A stretch of DNA of 16,721 nt from Parachlorella kessleri (Eukaryota > Chlorophyta > Trebouxiophyceae > Chlorellales > Chlorellaceae), in NCBI GenBank assembly GCA_001598975.1, contig BBXU01001653.1, positions 1-16,721 on the forward strand, read 5' to 3'. A program made the position numbers and the translations under genes. Position 1 is the stretch's first letter. Each line of letters begins with the position of its first letter. Shown here piece after piece: positions 7,701-16,642 of this stretch. The notes below the pieces were generated by a model. The model saw only the letters and a program-made list of their open reading frames with translations, was not told the origin of the DNA and ran no database searches.

Positions 7701-10028
7701 GCCACGATTATTAGGCACAGGCAGGGCACAGGATGACCTCCTGCCTGATTATACTTAGACTGGCCTTGGCGCACAGCTACAGCTGGGCTACAGCTGTAGC
7801 CGAGCGCCGAGGCCAGTCTAAGCAGGACGAGTTTAGTCAGCCGGGCAGGTGATCATGTGTCCTGGCTGCGCCTAACATTGTGGAAGCAGCCGGGGGCCAG
7901 GTGGACACCTCACAGCCAGTGCCGGGCCCCTGACAATGTGAATCTGATACTTGAGTGCACAGGGGCTGGGCACCGGGATCTCGGCGTATGTGTTTTTTTG
8001 TGCTGCCAGGATGGACCTCCCAGCCCCAAGCCTGTGCAGGAGCTGGGTTGCCGGCACTGTGCTGGGCGTCTCCTCTGGGTGTGCCTCCACCACCCCGGAA
8101 GGCGCCGGCTCCGTCCTCGTCAACTTTTGCTTGTGTTGCTTGTGGTGGAGTGACGTAGTCATCATGACGTAACCTGGCTGCCCTGCTATAAGGTGCTGGC
8201 GATGAGCCGTGATGCGTTCGAGCGGCTGATGGGGCCGGTGGAGGAGAGCCTGGCCCAGCACATCGCCGAGTACACCAAGCTCAACGAGGGTGAGCCAGCC
8301 AGGGAGGGAGAGAGCACTGCAGGGGAGTCCCGAGGGCCGTGACAGGGGTGGGTGTGCAAGCTGCTCTTGACAGAGAGGTTGGGCGCCAGGAGCAGCACGC
8401 ACAGCTGGCAGCAAGAACCTCAAGGAGGGGGCGGCTGAACTCATGCATGCAGGTTGGGGCAGGCAAGGAGGACCGAAACCGCTTTCCGACAAGTCCAGTT
8501 GGAGTAAATGCCATGCCCTGGTTTGCAGACGACATGATGTGAGGTTGCAGGGCGAAGGAATGGCCATGCCAACCCCCAGCCCCGCCAGCTCCCCTAGCGT
8601 CCCGGCACCTCCCTCCCAAGTCCCTCTCCCACGACCACCATCACCTTCCCACCTGGTTCTCAGACTCTCTAGAAGGAATGTAAATAGAAAAAGGAAACTT
8701 TGCACGCCCTGCAGACGAGGCGTCGCCGCGGGTGCTCCCCTCCCGCTCTGCCACCCCGAGCTCCCAAGCCTCCTCCCAGGCCAACACGGTCTTCTCCACC
8801 CAGGGAAGTAGCGCCCCCACGGCGCCCCACACCCACCCCTCCTCTGCCCCCAGCTCCCGCGCCTCCTCCCACCAGGCAGAGGAGGGCCACAGCCACAGGG
8901 TCGAGGCAGCGACGGCGGGTGTGGCAGCGGTGGGTGCCGCGGCAGCTGCACTAGTGCCGGCAGAAGGCCGGGCGGGGTTGGCTGACAGCGGCTGTGCTGC
9001 TGTCAGTGGTGGGGTAGGGGGCGCGGGAAGGCTGCGGGTGAGCCGCAGCTCGCCTGGCGACCAGGGGGGCTCTCCTTCCAAGCTGGCAGCACAGATCCAG
9101 GTACGCAGGTGGCGCGACCGGGGCGCAAAGAGGGGTGCCGGGCCAGGCATGCCAGTGTATGCGTCCTCCTGGCTTGAGATTCTGAGACAGTTGCTAAGGT
9201 TGCCACAGTACCGCCAACACGTGCCTTCATCAGCTACCTGGGCATAGAAGCGGCTACGCTTGGTGGGAGGGGACAGTCGTCCGTCTAGGGTGCACCTCTT
9301 TCTCCGTCACTCGGTATCTGGCTGCCGTGCAGGAGTGGGAGAAGCGCGCTTCAGCTGGCAGCGAGGCAGCAGCATCGACACCAACCAAGGGCGCTGCGGC
9401 TGCGGGTGCCACTAGCGAAGCGGCCCAGCAGGCCGCCATGCTGCGCAAGGGCAGCTGGCGGGGCTCCAGCGGGGCAGAGGGTGGGGCTGGCGAGGCCGTG
9501 GTGCAGGGGAGCCCCATCAGCCCTATCTCAGAGGCAGATGAGGCAAGGAGGATCGCGGGTGAGCTGGGGAGGGGTGGTGTGCTGGCATGCCTTCTGAAGG
9601 AGGCTGAGCCCTTGGAGCGCGTCTGGGGTGTGCCTGCCTGTTCCTTGTTAGGGAGAAAGCAAGCACCACGTAAGCAGTGTGGGAACAGTAAGGGCTGCCG
9701 GGCTCCAGTGCGTCGCTGCCTGCCTGAAGCGGCGCCCTCCCGTCTGTTCCCATGCCGAGACTGCACACTCCCATGACCGAGGTCATTGATGCGTGTGTTC
9801 CACAGCAGTGCGAAAGGCAGGCCGCAGGGCACCCCCACCCCTGTATACAATGTCTTGTTTAGTAACCAGTTTAGTACCTGGTAACCAGCTGATGGCCATC
9901 TCCCCGCAGACCTGACGGCCCAGCCTGGCGACGCCAGGGCAGAGGTCCCGGCCTGCACCCTGGAGCCGATAGTGGAGGAGCAGAACGAGGGCAGGCACGG
10001 CAGCAGGGGCCCCACGATGCAGCACTAA
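4726..10028 (+). CDS. cAMP-dependent protein kinase regulatory subunit, 12 exons, 567 aa
   Basis: Exons: 4726-4857, 4949-5069, 5204-5282, 5577-5671, 5967-6108, 6424-6520, 6972-7070, 7380-7490, 8193-8289, 8715-9100, 9333-9558, 9910-10028 (1704 nt, all GT-AG, phases agree). The protein would hold PKA catalytic subunits inactive until cAMP binds. Residues 1-8 are MGGVCSCS, fitting N-myristoylation at Gly2 and palmitoylation at Cys5/Cys7. RRGSVSAE (41-48) is the inhibitor site with Ser44 at P0, as in type II R subunits. CNB-A covers about 88-205, with phosphate-binding cassette [16 protein letters not shown] (Glu147, Arg156). CNB-B covers about 206-320, with [15 protein letters not shown] (Glu272, Arg281), ending in [19 protein letters not shown], the classic R-subunit end. 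Residues 325-567 are a Ser/Ala/Pro-rich tail not seen in ordinary R subunits. There is no dimerisation/docking domain: only 40 low-complexity residues precede the inhibitor site. ATG 4726 was chosen because it creates the acylation signal; the nearest upstream ATG (4709) stops at once. Confidence 0.9.
5699..5743. repeat. 18-bp tandem repeat in intron 4 of PKA-R
   Basis: The unit CACATGGGGMGGCACATG is present twice (5699-5716, 5717-5734, one difference), followed by a 9-bp partial copy. It lies in the 5672-5966 intron, 28 bp past the donor. Confidence 0.8.
6213..6246 (+). other. G-quadruplex-capable G-rich tract in intron 5 of PKA-R
   Basis: The sense strand holds at least five runs of three or more G within 34 nt, separated by 1-2 nt loops, inside the 6109-6423 intron. 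The surrounding 6110-6265 is also strongly G-rich. Folding in the pre-mRNA is possible by the standard four-run rule; no function is shown. Confidence 0.6.
7626..7947. repeat. Long foldback (inverted repeat, arms about 157 nt, 7-nt loop) in intron 8 of PKA-R
   Basis: Left arm 7626-7784 and right arm 7792-7947 are reverse complements over nearly their whole length, with small indels and roughly three quarters identity. The outer 42 nt differ at only three positions. The inner 31 nt (7754-7784 against 7792-7822) also differ at three, one of them a G-U wobble in RNA. The loop is 7785-7791. It lies in the 702-bp intron 7491-8192. It could be a foldback/MITE-type element or a hairpin precursor for small RNAs. 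The 8-bp direct repeat CTTGAGTG at 7599-7606 and 7950-7957 is a possible target-site duplication, but it sits 19 nt from the left arm and 2 nt from the right. Confidence 0.85.
8528..8542 (+). other. Competing acceptor giving a short PKA-R C-terminus
   Basis: After exon 9 (ending 8289, one base into a codon), the acceptor TTTGCAG at 8522-8528 is followed by ACGACATGATGTGA. It would end the protein as NEDDMM-stop at 8542, just after CNB-B. The acceptor used in the full model (to 8714) is also followed by ACGA and gives NEDEAS and the long tail. Both joins fit the reading frame. The first would yield a 328-residue R subunit of ordinary layout. Confidence 0.45.
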
Positions 10029-11169
10029 GGCGCCTGGCTCCTGGGCCGGCACCCTGGCTGGCACTTGTTGAAGGTTTGGGGGCAGAGCAAGGGAGGGGCA
10101 GGGATGGGTGCAGGAGGGCGCACGGTGTGTGGGAGTCCTAGCGCCAGTTTCAGCACCGGGGGCAGCCGGTGGGGGGCCCTGCGGCAAGCATGCTAAGCAT
10201 GCCACTCTGGTGCCAGCGGGGCTTGCCTGCATCCAGGAGAAGCCCCCAGTCCCATTGCAAATAAAGAAGGGGGCAAGAATTGGGCTCGTGGCTTATCTGG
10301 TGTGGTCAATGGGTGTTAGACAGGGCGGGGGTGAGGGGCCGCGGCAACTAAATAGAATGCCAGCCTCCTGCTGGTCTGCCTCCTTGTCTACATTCCCAAT
10401 GCTAAGGAGGATAGGGGCTCTTGCATGCTGGCTTTCAATTCATAAGAGAACATGCCACCCTTGCTAATAACAGGGTTCGGTATATAGGGTAGGGCCTGGC
10501 GGTGTGCGCTAGGGCCAAGCCTGTGCTGATGTGGCTGGCCGCCCAGAGGCTGCTGGGCTGCGCCATGCATGCCCCTGTTACGTGTATTTGCACCCGGCGG
10601 AGCGTTTGACGATGTGTTAGCAACGATAGGAGGTGGCATGAGGGGGGTGACTGTGAATAAATCCAAGCTGCTCTGTGTACTTGCTTCGAGATGGCTCGCT
10701 TGAAGGCCTTGTGTTGAGCCTACCTCACACAAGTACATGTGCTTGAGAACCACACACGAGTCCCTGTGCTTGAGTGCCGTCGGCTTGATGACCATTATTT
10801 GCTTTCTGTCAGATTCTCCTGCTGTAAGCCATAGCTGACACCCCACCAGGAAATAACATGTGACCATGACCCCAGAAGTCGCCCGACCCCAGACAAGCAG
10901 GAGCAGAAGCATGACACAGGCTGCAGCGCCAGGCCAGGTCATCGGAAAGTGTTGCAGGTCAACCCCCCAACCACCAAGGCACAGTAGACCCTCACTGCGT
11001 GACAGATACATCCTACCGGCGGTGAGCAGTCCCACAGCTAGCAATGACGCGGTACAGCACTTTTCAATGGGTGCCCTGCCGCCGGTCCCGCCAACGTACT
11101 GCGATGCAACCTCGCCGCCTACCGGGAGCTCACCCCCACAGCTTCCACCACTGCACGGACGCAAATGCT
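10029..11169. other. Convergent intergenic region; 3' UTRs of PKA-R and proteasome genes
   Basis: The PKA-R gene ends at 10028 reading right, and the proteasome gene ends at 11170 reading left. No convincing gene lies between them. A minus-strand open frame of 261 codons starts at a GTG that overlaps the proteasome stop codon. It has no recognisable domain and is treated as chance. Plus-strand TGTAA is at 10823-10827, and plus-strand AATAAA occurs near 10261 and 10655; any of these could mark the PKA-R 3' end. A tight palindrome GCATGCTAAGCATGC lies near 10188-10202. Confidence 0.55.
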
Positions 11170-13537
11170 TCACACCACCATGCCGGCAGGCTCCGGCAGC
11201 TCATCCCAGAAAGTGGGGTGCTCCTGTGGCTTTATCAACCTGCACAGCAGCAGCAGCAGCAGCAGCAGCATACATACGCGATCCACATACAAAGCAGGGG
11301 CCTACCATGTGATAGAGTGGCAGCAGAGACAAGGGCTAGTCAGAGTGCATGCATGCATGGTATTTCTATTTCTCAGCGTGTGGCAGAAGCATGGGCAGAC
11401 GGGCAAATTTCTGCCTGCCAAAGCCCCCATGGCGTCGCCTCCCAGGCGGCAAGCGCCATGTCAGCTCTCTGGTATCAGACTCCACCCCCACATAGGTGGC
11501 ATACACACTGCATACCCCTTCTAGCAAACCCTGGCTGGCTGCTCACCCCGCAGGCCTCTCCCCACAAGCTTGCACACCCCCACACCTTCCCACTACTGGC
11601 CCATGCAACCCAACCTCCAACACCCCACACCCAACATATACCCTCACCCTACTACCACCAGGCAGGCAGGCAGCCGGCCTGCAGGGGCCCCACCCACCTC
11701 CTGTGTGCGCCGTCCTTGTTGACGGTGACTAAGCGGATGACGCCGCCGGAGGAGCCGTCCCGCGACATGGCCAGGGCCAGCGCCTCGGCAACGTACGCCT
11801 CCGCCTCCTCGCGACTCATGCCATCCCTGCAGTATCGCACCCCCTCTACAGTCACCCCAACTTGAAGTAATTGTTACTGTATGGAGGCAAAACAGGCATG
11901 TGAGCTGCCAGGCGCCCTCATTCTGCCGCATCCCAGCCTGCGCCGCCCTGCCCTGTGCCACGGGTAAGCTGCACCGACAGGCTTGCTCTGCTAGACACGT
12001 GCCCTTGGCCACCCTAGCATCTGGGCTGGGCTGCCAAACAGCACGCCCGTCAGTAACTTCGCGTAAGCCCAACTGATAGGAGCATGCACGGCCCATTCAG
12101 GTTAGCGTACACCAAACGCACACGCTGCTTGGTGGCGCACCTGTATTCCGACTCCAAATACCCCCAGATGAAGGTGCTGCCAGAACCGTCAGTAGTCCAC
12201 CGCTCCTGGAAGGCCAGCATGTCGGGCGACAATCAAGACAGCATCACAGGGTGCTAACAGGGGCGTGTCCACCGGCTGACTCATAGCACGCAGCAACTGG
12301 GGGCGCCAATTTGTCACAACACGACAACCCTGGCTATCTCTACCAGCATTGTGGAAACCCAGTGGAAACCCATCTACACGCTAAGAGGTCTCTACCTTAC
12401 CTGCTAAATGGCCCCCAGCAGATTCTCATCCCTGACACTGCACACCTCCTCGCTGTGCAGCTCCATGATCAATACCTGGGCACCAGGGCCCAGCCCCTGC
12501 TGCTCCCACCTTTCAACGTGGGTGATAGCTGCCAAGTGAACAGGTCCTAGCACTAGGGAAATACCTCTGCCCCCTTGCCCCTCCCACCCTCTGCAAGCAA
12601 GCTCACCTGAACCAGCGTGCCGCCTATGGGGCAACCCCACACCTGCCCGCCCTCATGCGCATCCCACCCAGCCACAATCATCGCCCCAACCAGGTTGGCC
12701 TTGTACTCGTAATTCATCTGCAAAACAACACAATCGAGAACAGCCGAGCAGGTGCAGTTACATGTCTGCGACTGGTGCGCTGAACTTGCTAACCTTGGCC
12801 AGTTCTCTACACTCAGCCGGCCGGCCGCTGAGGTGTGTTACAGATTCTCATGTCGTGGGTGCACCAGTGAGGGAGGCTGGGAGTGCCCTAGCATGACCAA
12901 TCCTCACGTCCTGCCATAGCACTACAGCTGACACGCAGCACAGCTGGCTGCGATCACCACTTGCACTAGTAAGCCGCGCAGCAGGACCAGCAAGAGCGGC
13001 CAGGGACCTGTGCTATGCAGGCTTCCTGGTAAAGCAGCGCTGGTTGGCGAGTGCAGTAGGCCTGTCGAGCGCGTCAGTTTTCGATCTTGATTTACCTGAC
13101 GAACCAAGTTGGCTACTGTCTTCACGCTTGGCTGCTGCTGAAGCTGCATCTCGTGCTGCTCTGTGAAGTACCGCACTGCAGGCAGCACCAGCAGACTGAC
13201 ATCTCCCACAGGCGAACAATTGAAAGAATGGACAACAAGGCACCTTACTCGCGCGGTCAGCTGGCACGACTGCACGGGCCAAGGCAGAGTAGAAGGGCTA
13301 GAACCCACCATAGTCTGCGACGGCCTGGGTGTCTGCTGCCGATCCTGACCGTAGCAACCACACCATTTCACTCAGAGCCGTGATCTTGTCGCTGGCCCTG
13401 TTAGAGACGTATGTGCCCGTGCTGACCCGTGAGTCTGCGCCCAGCACCACCCCTCCATCGTACGTGCAGGCCACGATGGTGGTCCCAGTGTGTGGTGGGG
13501 CTGATCCCTCGTAGGATATGCCCACGCCCCTGTCCAT
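11170..13537 (-). CDS. PBA1: 20S proteasome subunit beta-1 precursor (caspase-like), 6 exons, 227 aa
   Basis: Exons (minus): 13537-13309, 13175-13096, 12717-12607, 12205-12141, 11826-11698, 11239-11170 (684 nt, all GT-AG, phases agree). This is one of the three catalytic beta subunits of the 20S core; its N-terminal Thr cuts after acidic residues. An 18-residue propeptide ends HTG, and cleavage would expose Thr19 of [19 protein letters not shown]. In mature numbering Asp17, Lys33 (RASDKIT) and Arg45 ([11 protein letters not shown]) are present. Arg45 in the S1 pocket marks the beta-1 caspase-like type. GSGS at 147-150 and RDGSSGG at 184-190 supply the remaining active-site segment. Length is normal for the family. 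The last exon, ending in [10 protein letters not shown], is the least certain but fits phase, acceptor and total length. No internal break was seen, so the gene should be functional. PBA1 is the plant name; PSMB6 is the animal equivalent. Confidence 0.93.
11245..11268. repeat. (CAG)8 microsatellite abutting the last acceptor of the proteasome gene
   Basis: Eight CAG triplets on the plus strand read as (CTG)8 on the sense strand. They end 2 nt before the acceptor CAG of the final exon (exon starts 11239). The repeat therefore takes the place of the polypyrimidine tract. Confidence 0.9.
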
Positions 13538-13997
13538 GACTTCTGCTTCTGCTTTTTGTCTAGCAGAAAGCTTATATGGGCTTTGTGATCACAGGGAGAC
13601 AGATGAGAGTTACACCAGTATCTGGTTGTAGAGATGGCTGCAAATAAGGTTGATACTGTGTGTATCCCTCACCCGAACCCCGGCTGTGGGGAGAAGCCAG
13701 CGGCAGCAGGCCTAGCATGCAGGCGCAAGTTAGAAATGGCGGCCAACCGGGCCTTGCAAAATGGGTGTGGGGGCGCCTTTACACGCCTGCGTCCAAGGCT
13801 GCGGCCCCAGGGAGGCTGCTGTTAGTAGCATGGGTGGCAGGGAGTTGAGCTGCACGAACAGGACTGTTCCCTAACAAGCCCCGTGACCACAGAACGCTAC
13901 AAATGAAGTACTGAAAACAGTCAGATGCAAGACAGCTGTTCTATACGCTGTCTCAACCCAGCCTAAGGGGGTTGATTGAGCACACTTGACTAAGAAA
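13538..13997. other. Proteasome gene upstream region and LINE 3' flank
   Basis: This is the space between the proteasome start codon and the stop codon of the LINE ORF. The right part should be LINE 3' UTR. A tandem CTAAGAAA pair lies at about 13990-14005, across the LINE stop. I saw no clear poly(A) or simple-repeat tail marking the LINE end. Short open frames at 13634-13848 show no recognisable product. Confidence 0.5.
13571..13578 (-). promoter_or_regulatory. Candidate TATA box of the proteasome gene
   Basis: The minus strand reads CATATAAG 34-41 nt before the proteasome start codon. If used, the 5' UTR would be only about ten nucleotides, so the motif may be coincidental or an upstream start site may be used. 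Confidence 0.3.
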
Positions 13998-14838
13998 CTA
14001 AGAAACAGAAAACGCAGTTTCGGAGCCAGCGAGGCTCTTGTGCGTCGCAGAGCGTCGTAGATCAAAGCATGCGTAGACAAAATGAGCGACTCTATCTTGA
14101 TTTTGTAACAAAAAGCTACCGTACTGGCACGCTAAGTCCGACCAGAGCTCTGGTCGATGAATTGTTTTGAGCGCTTTGGACTTATCGGCCACGCCCTTTA
14201 GCTTTTTCCAGACTGATCGACCATGCCCTCAGCGCACCTACTGAGCAGGTCAGCAGCACCATTGGAGCCCTTTCCCGCCCTTGACTCATTTTTGTGACTC
14301 ATCGACCAGAGGCTTGTGGATTTTGGGGGGTCTATCGACCAGACCTCTCTAGAATTAAAAATGGTCGGACTTAGCGTGCCAGTACGGTAGGTAAATTTTC
14401 GCTACTTGTGGAGAAAAGGTCTGCAAAACTCATGCGCAGACTCTCATAAAATGGGCATGAGAGCACCATATGGTGCTCATCCTCAACGGCAGAAGCACAA
14501 ATGTGGCATGTGCGTAGATGCCTAGGTGGCCTAAGGGCAGCTGGGAGGTGCCTGTCTCTCTCTATCCTAAGATCATGGCAGGAGCATCTGAACCGTGTAA
14601 GGGCAGCGCGGTGACGGGCGTCACCTACCGCAGGCTGCACCCACTTTATTGAGGGTGGCAGGTAATGCGAGCATGGATGAGGTACACTGGGATACTGGGC
14701 TGACAGGGCTGTATGCAGAATGAGCCTGAGTCTTGCCTGAGTTCTGAGCCACTTTGTTCTTAGCAACTCCGGAGTTGTGTAGCTGCATGCCAGGCTGGAT
14801 ACAAGAGATGCTCTGGGTGCTTGCCCGAACCTCGAAGG
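13998..14838 (-). mobile_element. 5'-truncated LINE (non-LTR retrotransposon) ORF2 C-terminal fragment, split by a MITE
   Basis: Reading leftward, an open frame follows a TAA at 14841-14839 and runs into the MITE right end. It encodes the distal end of a reverse transcriptase ORF, including KWVQPAVGDARHRAALTR, CHDLRIERDRHLP and a zinc-knuckle-like segment CHICASAVEDEHHMVLSCP near 14500-14450, then ADLFSTSSENLP. Beyond the MITE the frame resumes with SFLLQNQDRVAHFVYACF and stops at 13998. Such Cys/His tails follow the RT domain in many chlorophyte LINEs. The polymerase motifs are missing, so the copy is dead. Family assignment is by motif recognition only. Confidence 0.78.
14117..14389. mobile_element. 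269-bp MITE with 26-bp perfect terminal inverted repeats and TA target-site duplication
   Basis: Terminal repeats are 14119-14144 and 14362-14387, perfect inverted copies starting CCGTACTGGCAC. Each is flanked by TA (14117-14118 and 14388-14389). Removing the element plus one TA joins the two LINE pieces in frame, which supports TA as the duplicated target, as for Tc1/mariner-type elements. The interior has no open frame for a transposase. It carries several copies of the heptamer TCGACCA (or complement), including an 18-bp palindrome at 14139-14156 that overlaps the left repeat, and an inverted pair of CTCTGGTCGATGA. It is non-autonomous. Confidence 0.88.
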
Positions 14839-14841
14839 TTA

Positions 14842-15240
14842 GGGGAAACAATACACGGTGCTAGAGTACCCCCAGCAGCATTAAGTTGGTCGTCAGGGCT
14901 GGCGGTCACTCCCCTCCCCCGGGTAGGGCCTGGCCGGGATGCTTTTGTAAGCAGTTACCTCTGCTGGCGCTTCCATACAATTGCAAACTAGGGTTGCAAG
15001 TGTAAACAAGGCCACACCGTCATTGAGTGCACAGGACAGTGGCATATGTAGTACTGACTCCCTCGGCAGCAAAGGGCAGCTGTTGTCAGAGATCCATGCT
15101 TCACGTGAGTACCACATACAATAGTTGCCACGTGATCAAGGCGGTGGCAACCAACCCAAATGACAAAAGCTTACTCTTATCCAGCTCGGCAAGCACATTA
15201 ATGAAGTCAATAGGCCAGACAGGAGCGAAAGCAATACCCA
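14842..15240. other. Intergenic: LINE upstream flank and 3' flank of the Ala/Pro-rich gene
   Basis: No supported gene. The gene to the right reads leftward and stops at 15241, so its 3' UTR should begin here. A small stem-loop with perfect 8-bp arms (GTTGCCAC / GTGGCAAC, 12-nt loop) lies at about 15124-15151. CACGTG occurs at about 15102 and 15129. No TGTAA was found on the minus strand in this stretch. Confidence 0.5.
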
Positions 15241-16642
15241 CTAGGCTCCGCAAAGCAGTGCTAGCATGTCCGCCAACTCAGCATCGTCCTCCTGCTGGGC
15301 TGGTTGCTGTCCATAACTAGCAAGAGAGTCAGCAGCCCCACCGCTTACTGCAGCAGCACCTCCTACCGACTTGGCTGCATCCCAGCCATGAGCAGCAGCC
15401 TGTGGCACTTGCATTGCAGCCTGACCTGGCCACTCAGGGGGTGGGCCGCCACTAGGTAGCAAATAAGCTGCTGTGGGGAAACTGCCAGTGGCCGGGACCT
15501 CCCCAGCTGACCCTCCTCCCTCTAGCAGTGAACTCCAGTTGACATCTGTGGTTGGCGGGCCCGCCGACCAGCCTGGCATAGCACTCGCAGGAGGTTGCAC
15601 TGCCGCCTGCTGTGCAGGGCCAAGCCCAGCATGCCCAGCAGCGCCAGCGTGCGGCAGCCCCATGCTGGCCATGATGGCGGCTATGCCCGCCTGGTACCCG
15701 GCCTGATACTCGTCCGCTGCCGCCGCCGCTGGGGCTGAGACCGTGGGCTGCAAGGCCGGCGGGGTGGGTTGTGCCAGGCCGACGGCAGGTGCTGTTAGCA
15801 TGGACAGGGACGACACTGAAGCCGGCAAGAGCTGGGGCGTTGCAGGCTGGCTGGCTGATGCCAGTTCCATAGCAAGAGTGCTTACTTCTGGTGCCGCAGG
15901 CGGGGCGCCGTGCCAAGCTCCCTCCGGCACCTGCTGGGGCGCCTCTTGCGGCGTGCCAGTCCCACTGAGGCTGCTAACTACCTCGCTGACTTGCCAAGGA
16001 CCGTCCACGCTCGTCTCCTGCCCTTCTTCCTCCTCGACCTCCTCCTCAACGTCGGGTGCAAGGGTCGAGGGTGTCGTGGCGCCACTGCGAGCGGCGCTGG
16101 ACTCACCCTGCGCTGTGCTGGGCCGCAGCGCGGCCTCCATCCCAGCCTTGGCTCGGGCCACAAGCTCGTCCCACACACTGCTGGCTTTTTTGCTGCCCAA
16201 GCCACAAGCTGCAGAATCGGCTGCGTTTGGGGCCTGCTCGGACCCCCAGGGTGCTGCAGCTGAGGAGGACTCAGAGGAAACAAACGAGGCAGAAGGCGGG
16301 AGGGAGTGGGGTAGTTCTGCTCCTGTCACTAATTCTGCTGCTGCTGGTGTTGGTGGGGCACCCAGCAGCTGGCTTTCCATCTCAGCCTTGAGTGCAGTCC
16401 TGCGGGGGCACGGCAAGGGGTGCGCTGTGTTTTAAGCAAGGCCAAGGGGTTTCCAGATACACACGTAAGGTAAAAGACTGGCTGTGAAAGCTTCACTCGC
16501 CTGCCCCTCATGAACGGCGATGCTGAGCCCCATCGGCTGGCCAGGCAGCACCGCTCAGCCTGCCCTTGGAGCGGGCATAGAGGACATACTCTGCACTACT
16601 GCTTCGAAACGGCGGTGCTGCTGTGTAGAGCTGACTGAAGCC
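15241..16642 (-). CDS. Unrecognised Ala/Pro/Ser-rich protein, 3' part only (5' end beyond the window)
   Basis: The terminal exon runs 16399-15241 (385 codons plus TAG), preceded by acceptor CCCCGCAG. An upstream exon is proposed at 16642-16590 (GFSQLYTAAPPFRSSSA) with donor GTATGT and matching phase, joining to give AETALKAEMESQLLG, one continuous helix-like segment. The alternative is a start at ATG 16416 (MPCPRRTALK), which would ignore the acceptor. Visible parts: a helix-prone SSVWDELVARAKAGMEAAL, an acidic run EEEVEEEEGQE, a long low-complexity Q/P/A/S stretch, a glycine-spaced segment DEYQAGYQAGIAAIMASMG, and an acidic C-terminus QQEDDAELADMLALLCGA. No catalytic or membrane segment was seen. 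The WDE helix and YxxGYxxG segment faintly recall SMN (Gemin2-binding and YG box), but the spacing differs and I do not assign that function. Confidence 0.6.

Noticed and set aside
7599..7957. CTTGAGTG direct repeat as a certain target-site duplication of the foldback
   Set aside because: It is 19 nt from one arm and 2 nt from the other, so it is kept only as a possibility in the feature entry.
7872..8951. 359-codon minus-strand frame across PKA-R introns 8-9 and exon 10
   Set aside because: It is antisense to a well-supported exon and to the foldback, with no domain or splice logic.
9853..9894. Repeated GTAACCAG near the end of PKA-R intron 11 as a regulatory repeat
   Set aside because: It is short and only two copies, within chance for the intron.
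10259..10268. AATAAA-like sequence as the PKA-R poly(A) signal
   Set aside because: Many green algae use TGTAA rather than AATAAA, and no supporting context was seen.
10388..11173. 261-codon open frame on the minus strand just past the proteasome stop
   Set aside because: It begins with GTG, not ATG, has no recognisable domain and mixed composition, and lies where the proteasome 3' UTR is expected.
15124..15151. 8-bp stem-loop as a terminator or RNA element
   Set aside because: It is too short to separate from chance in a GC-rich eukaryotic flank.
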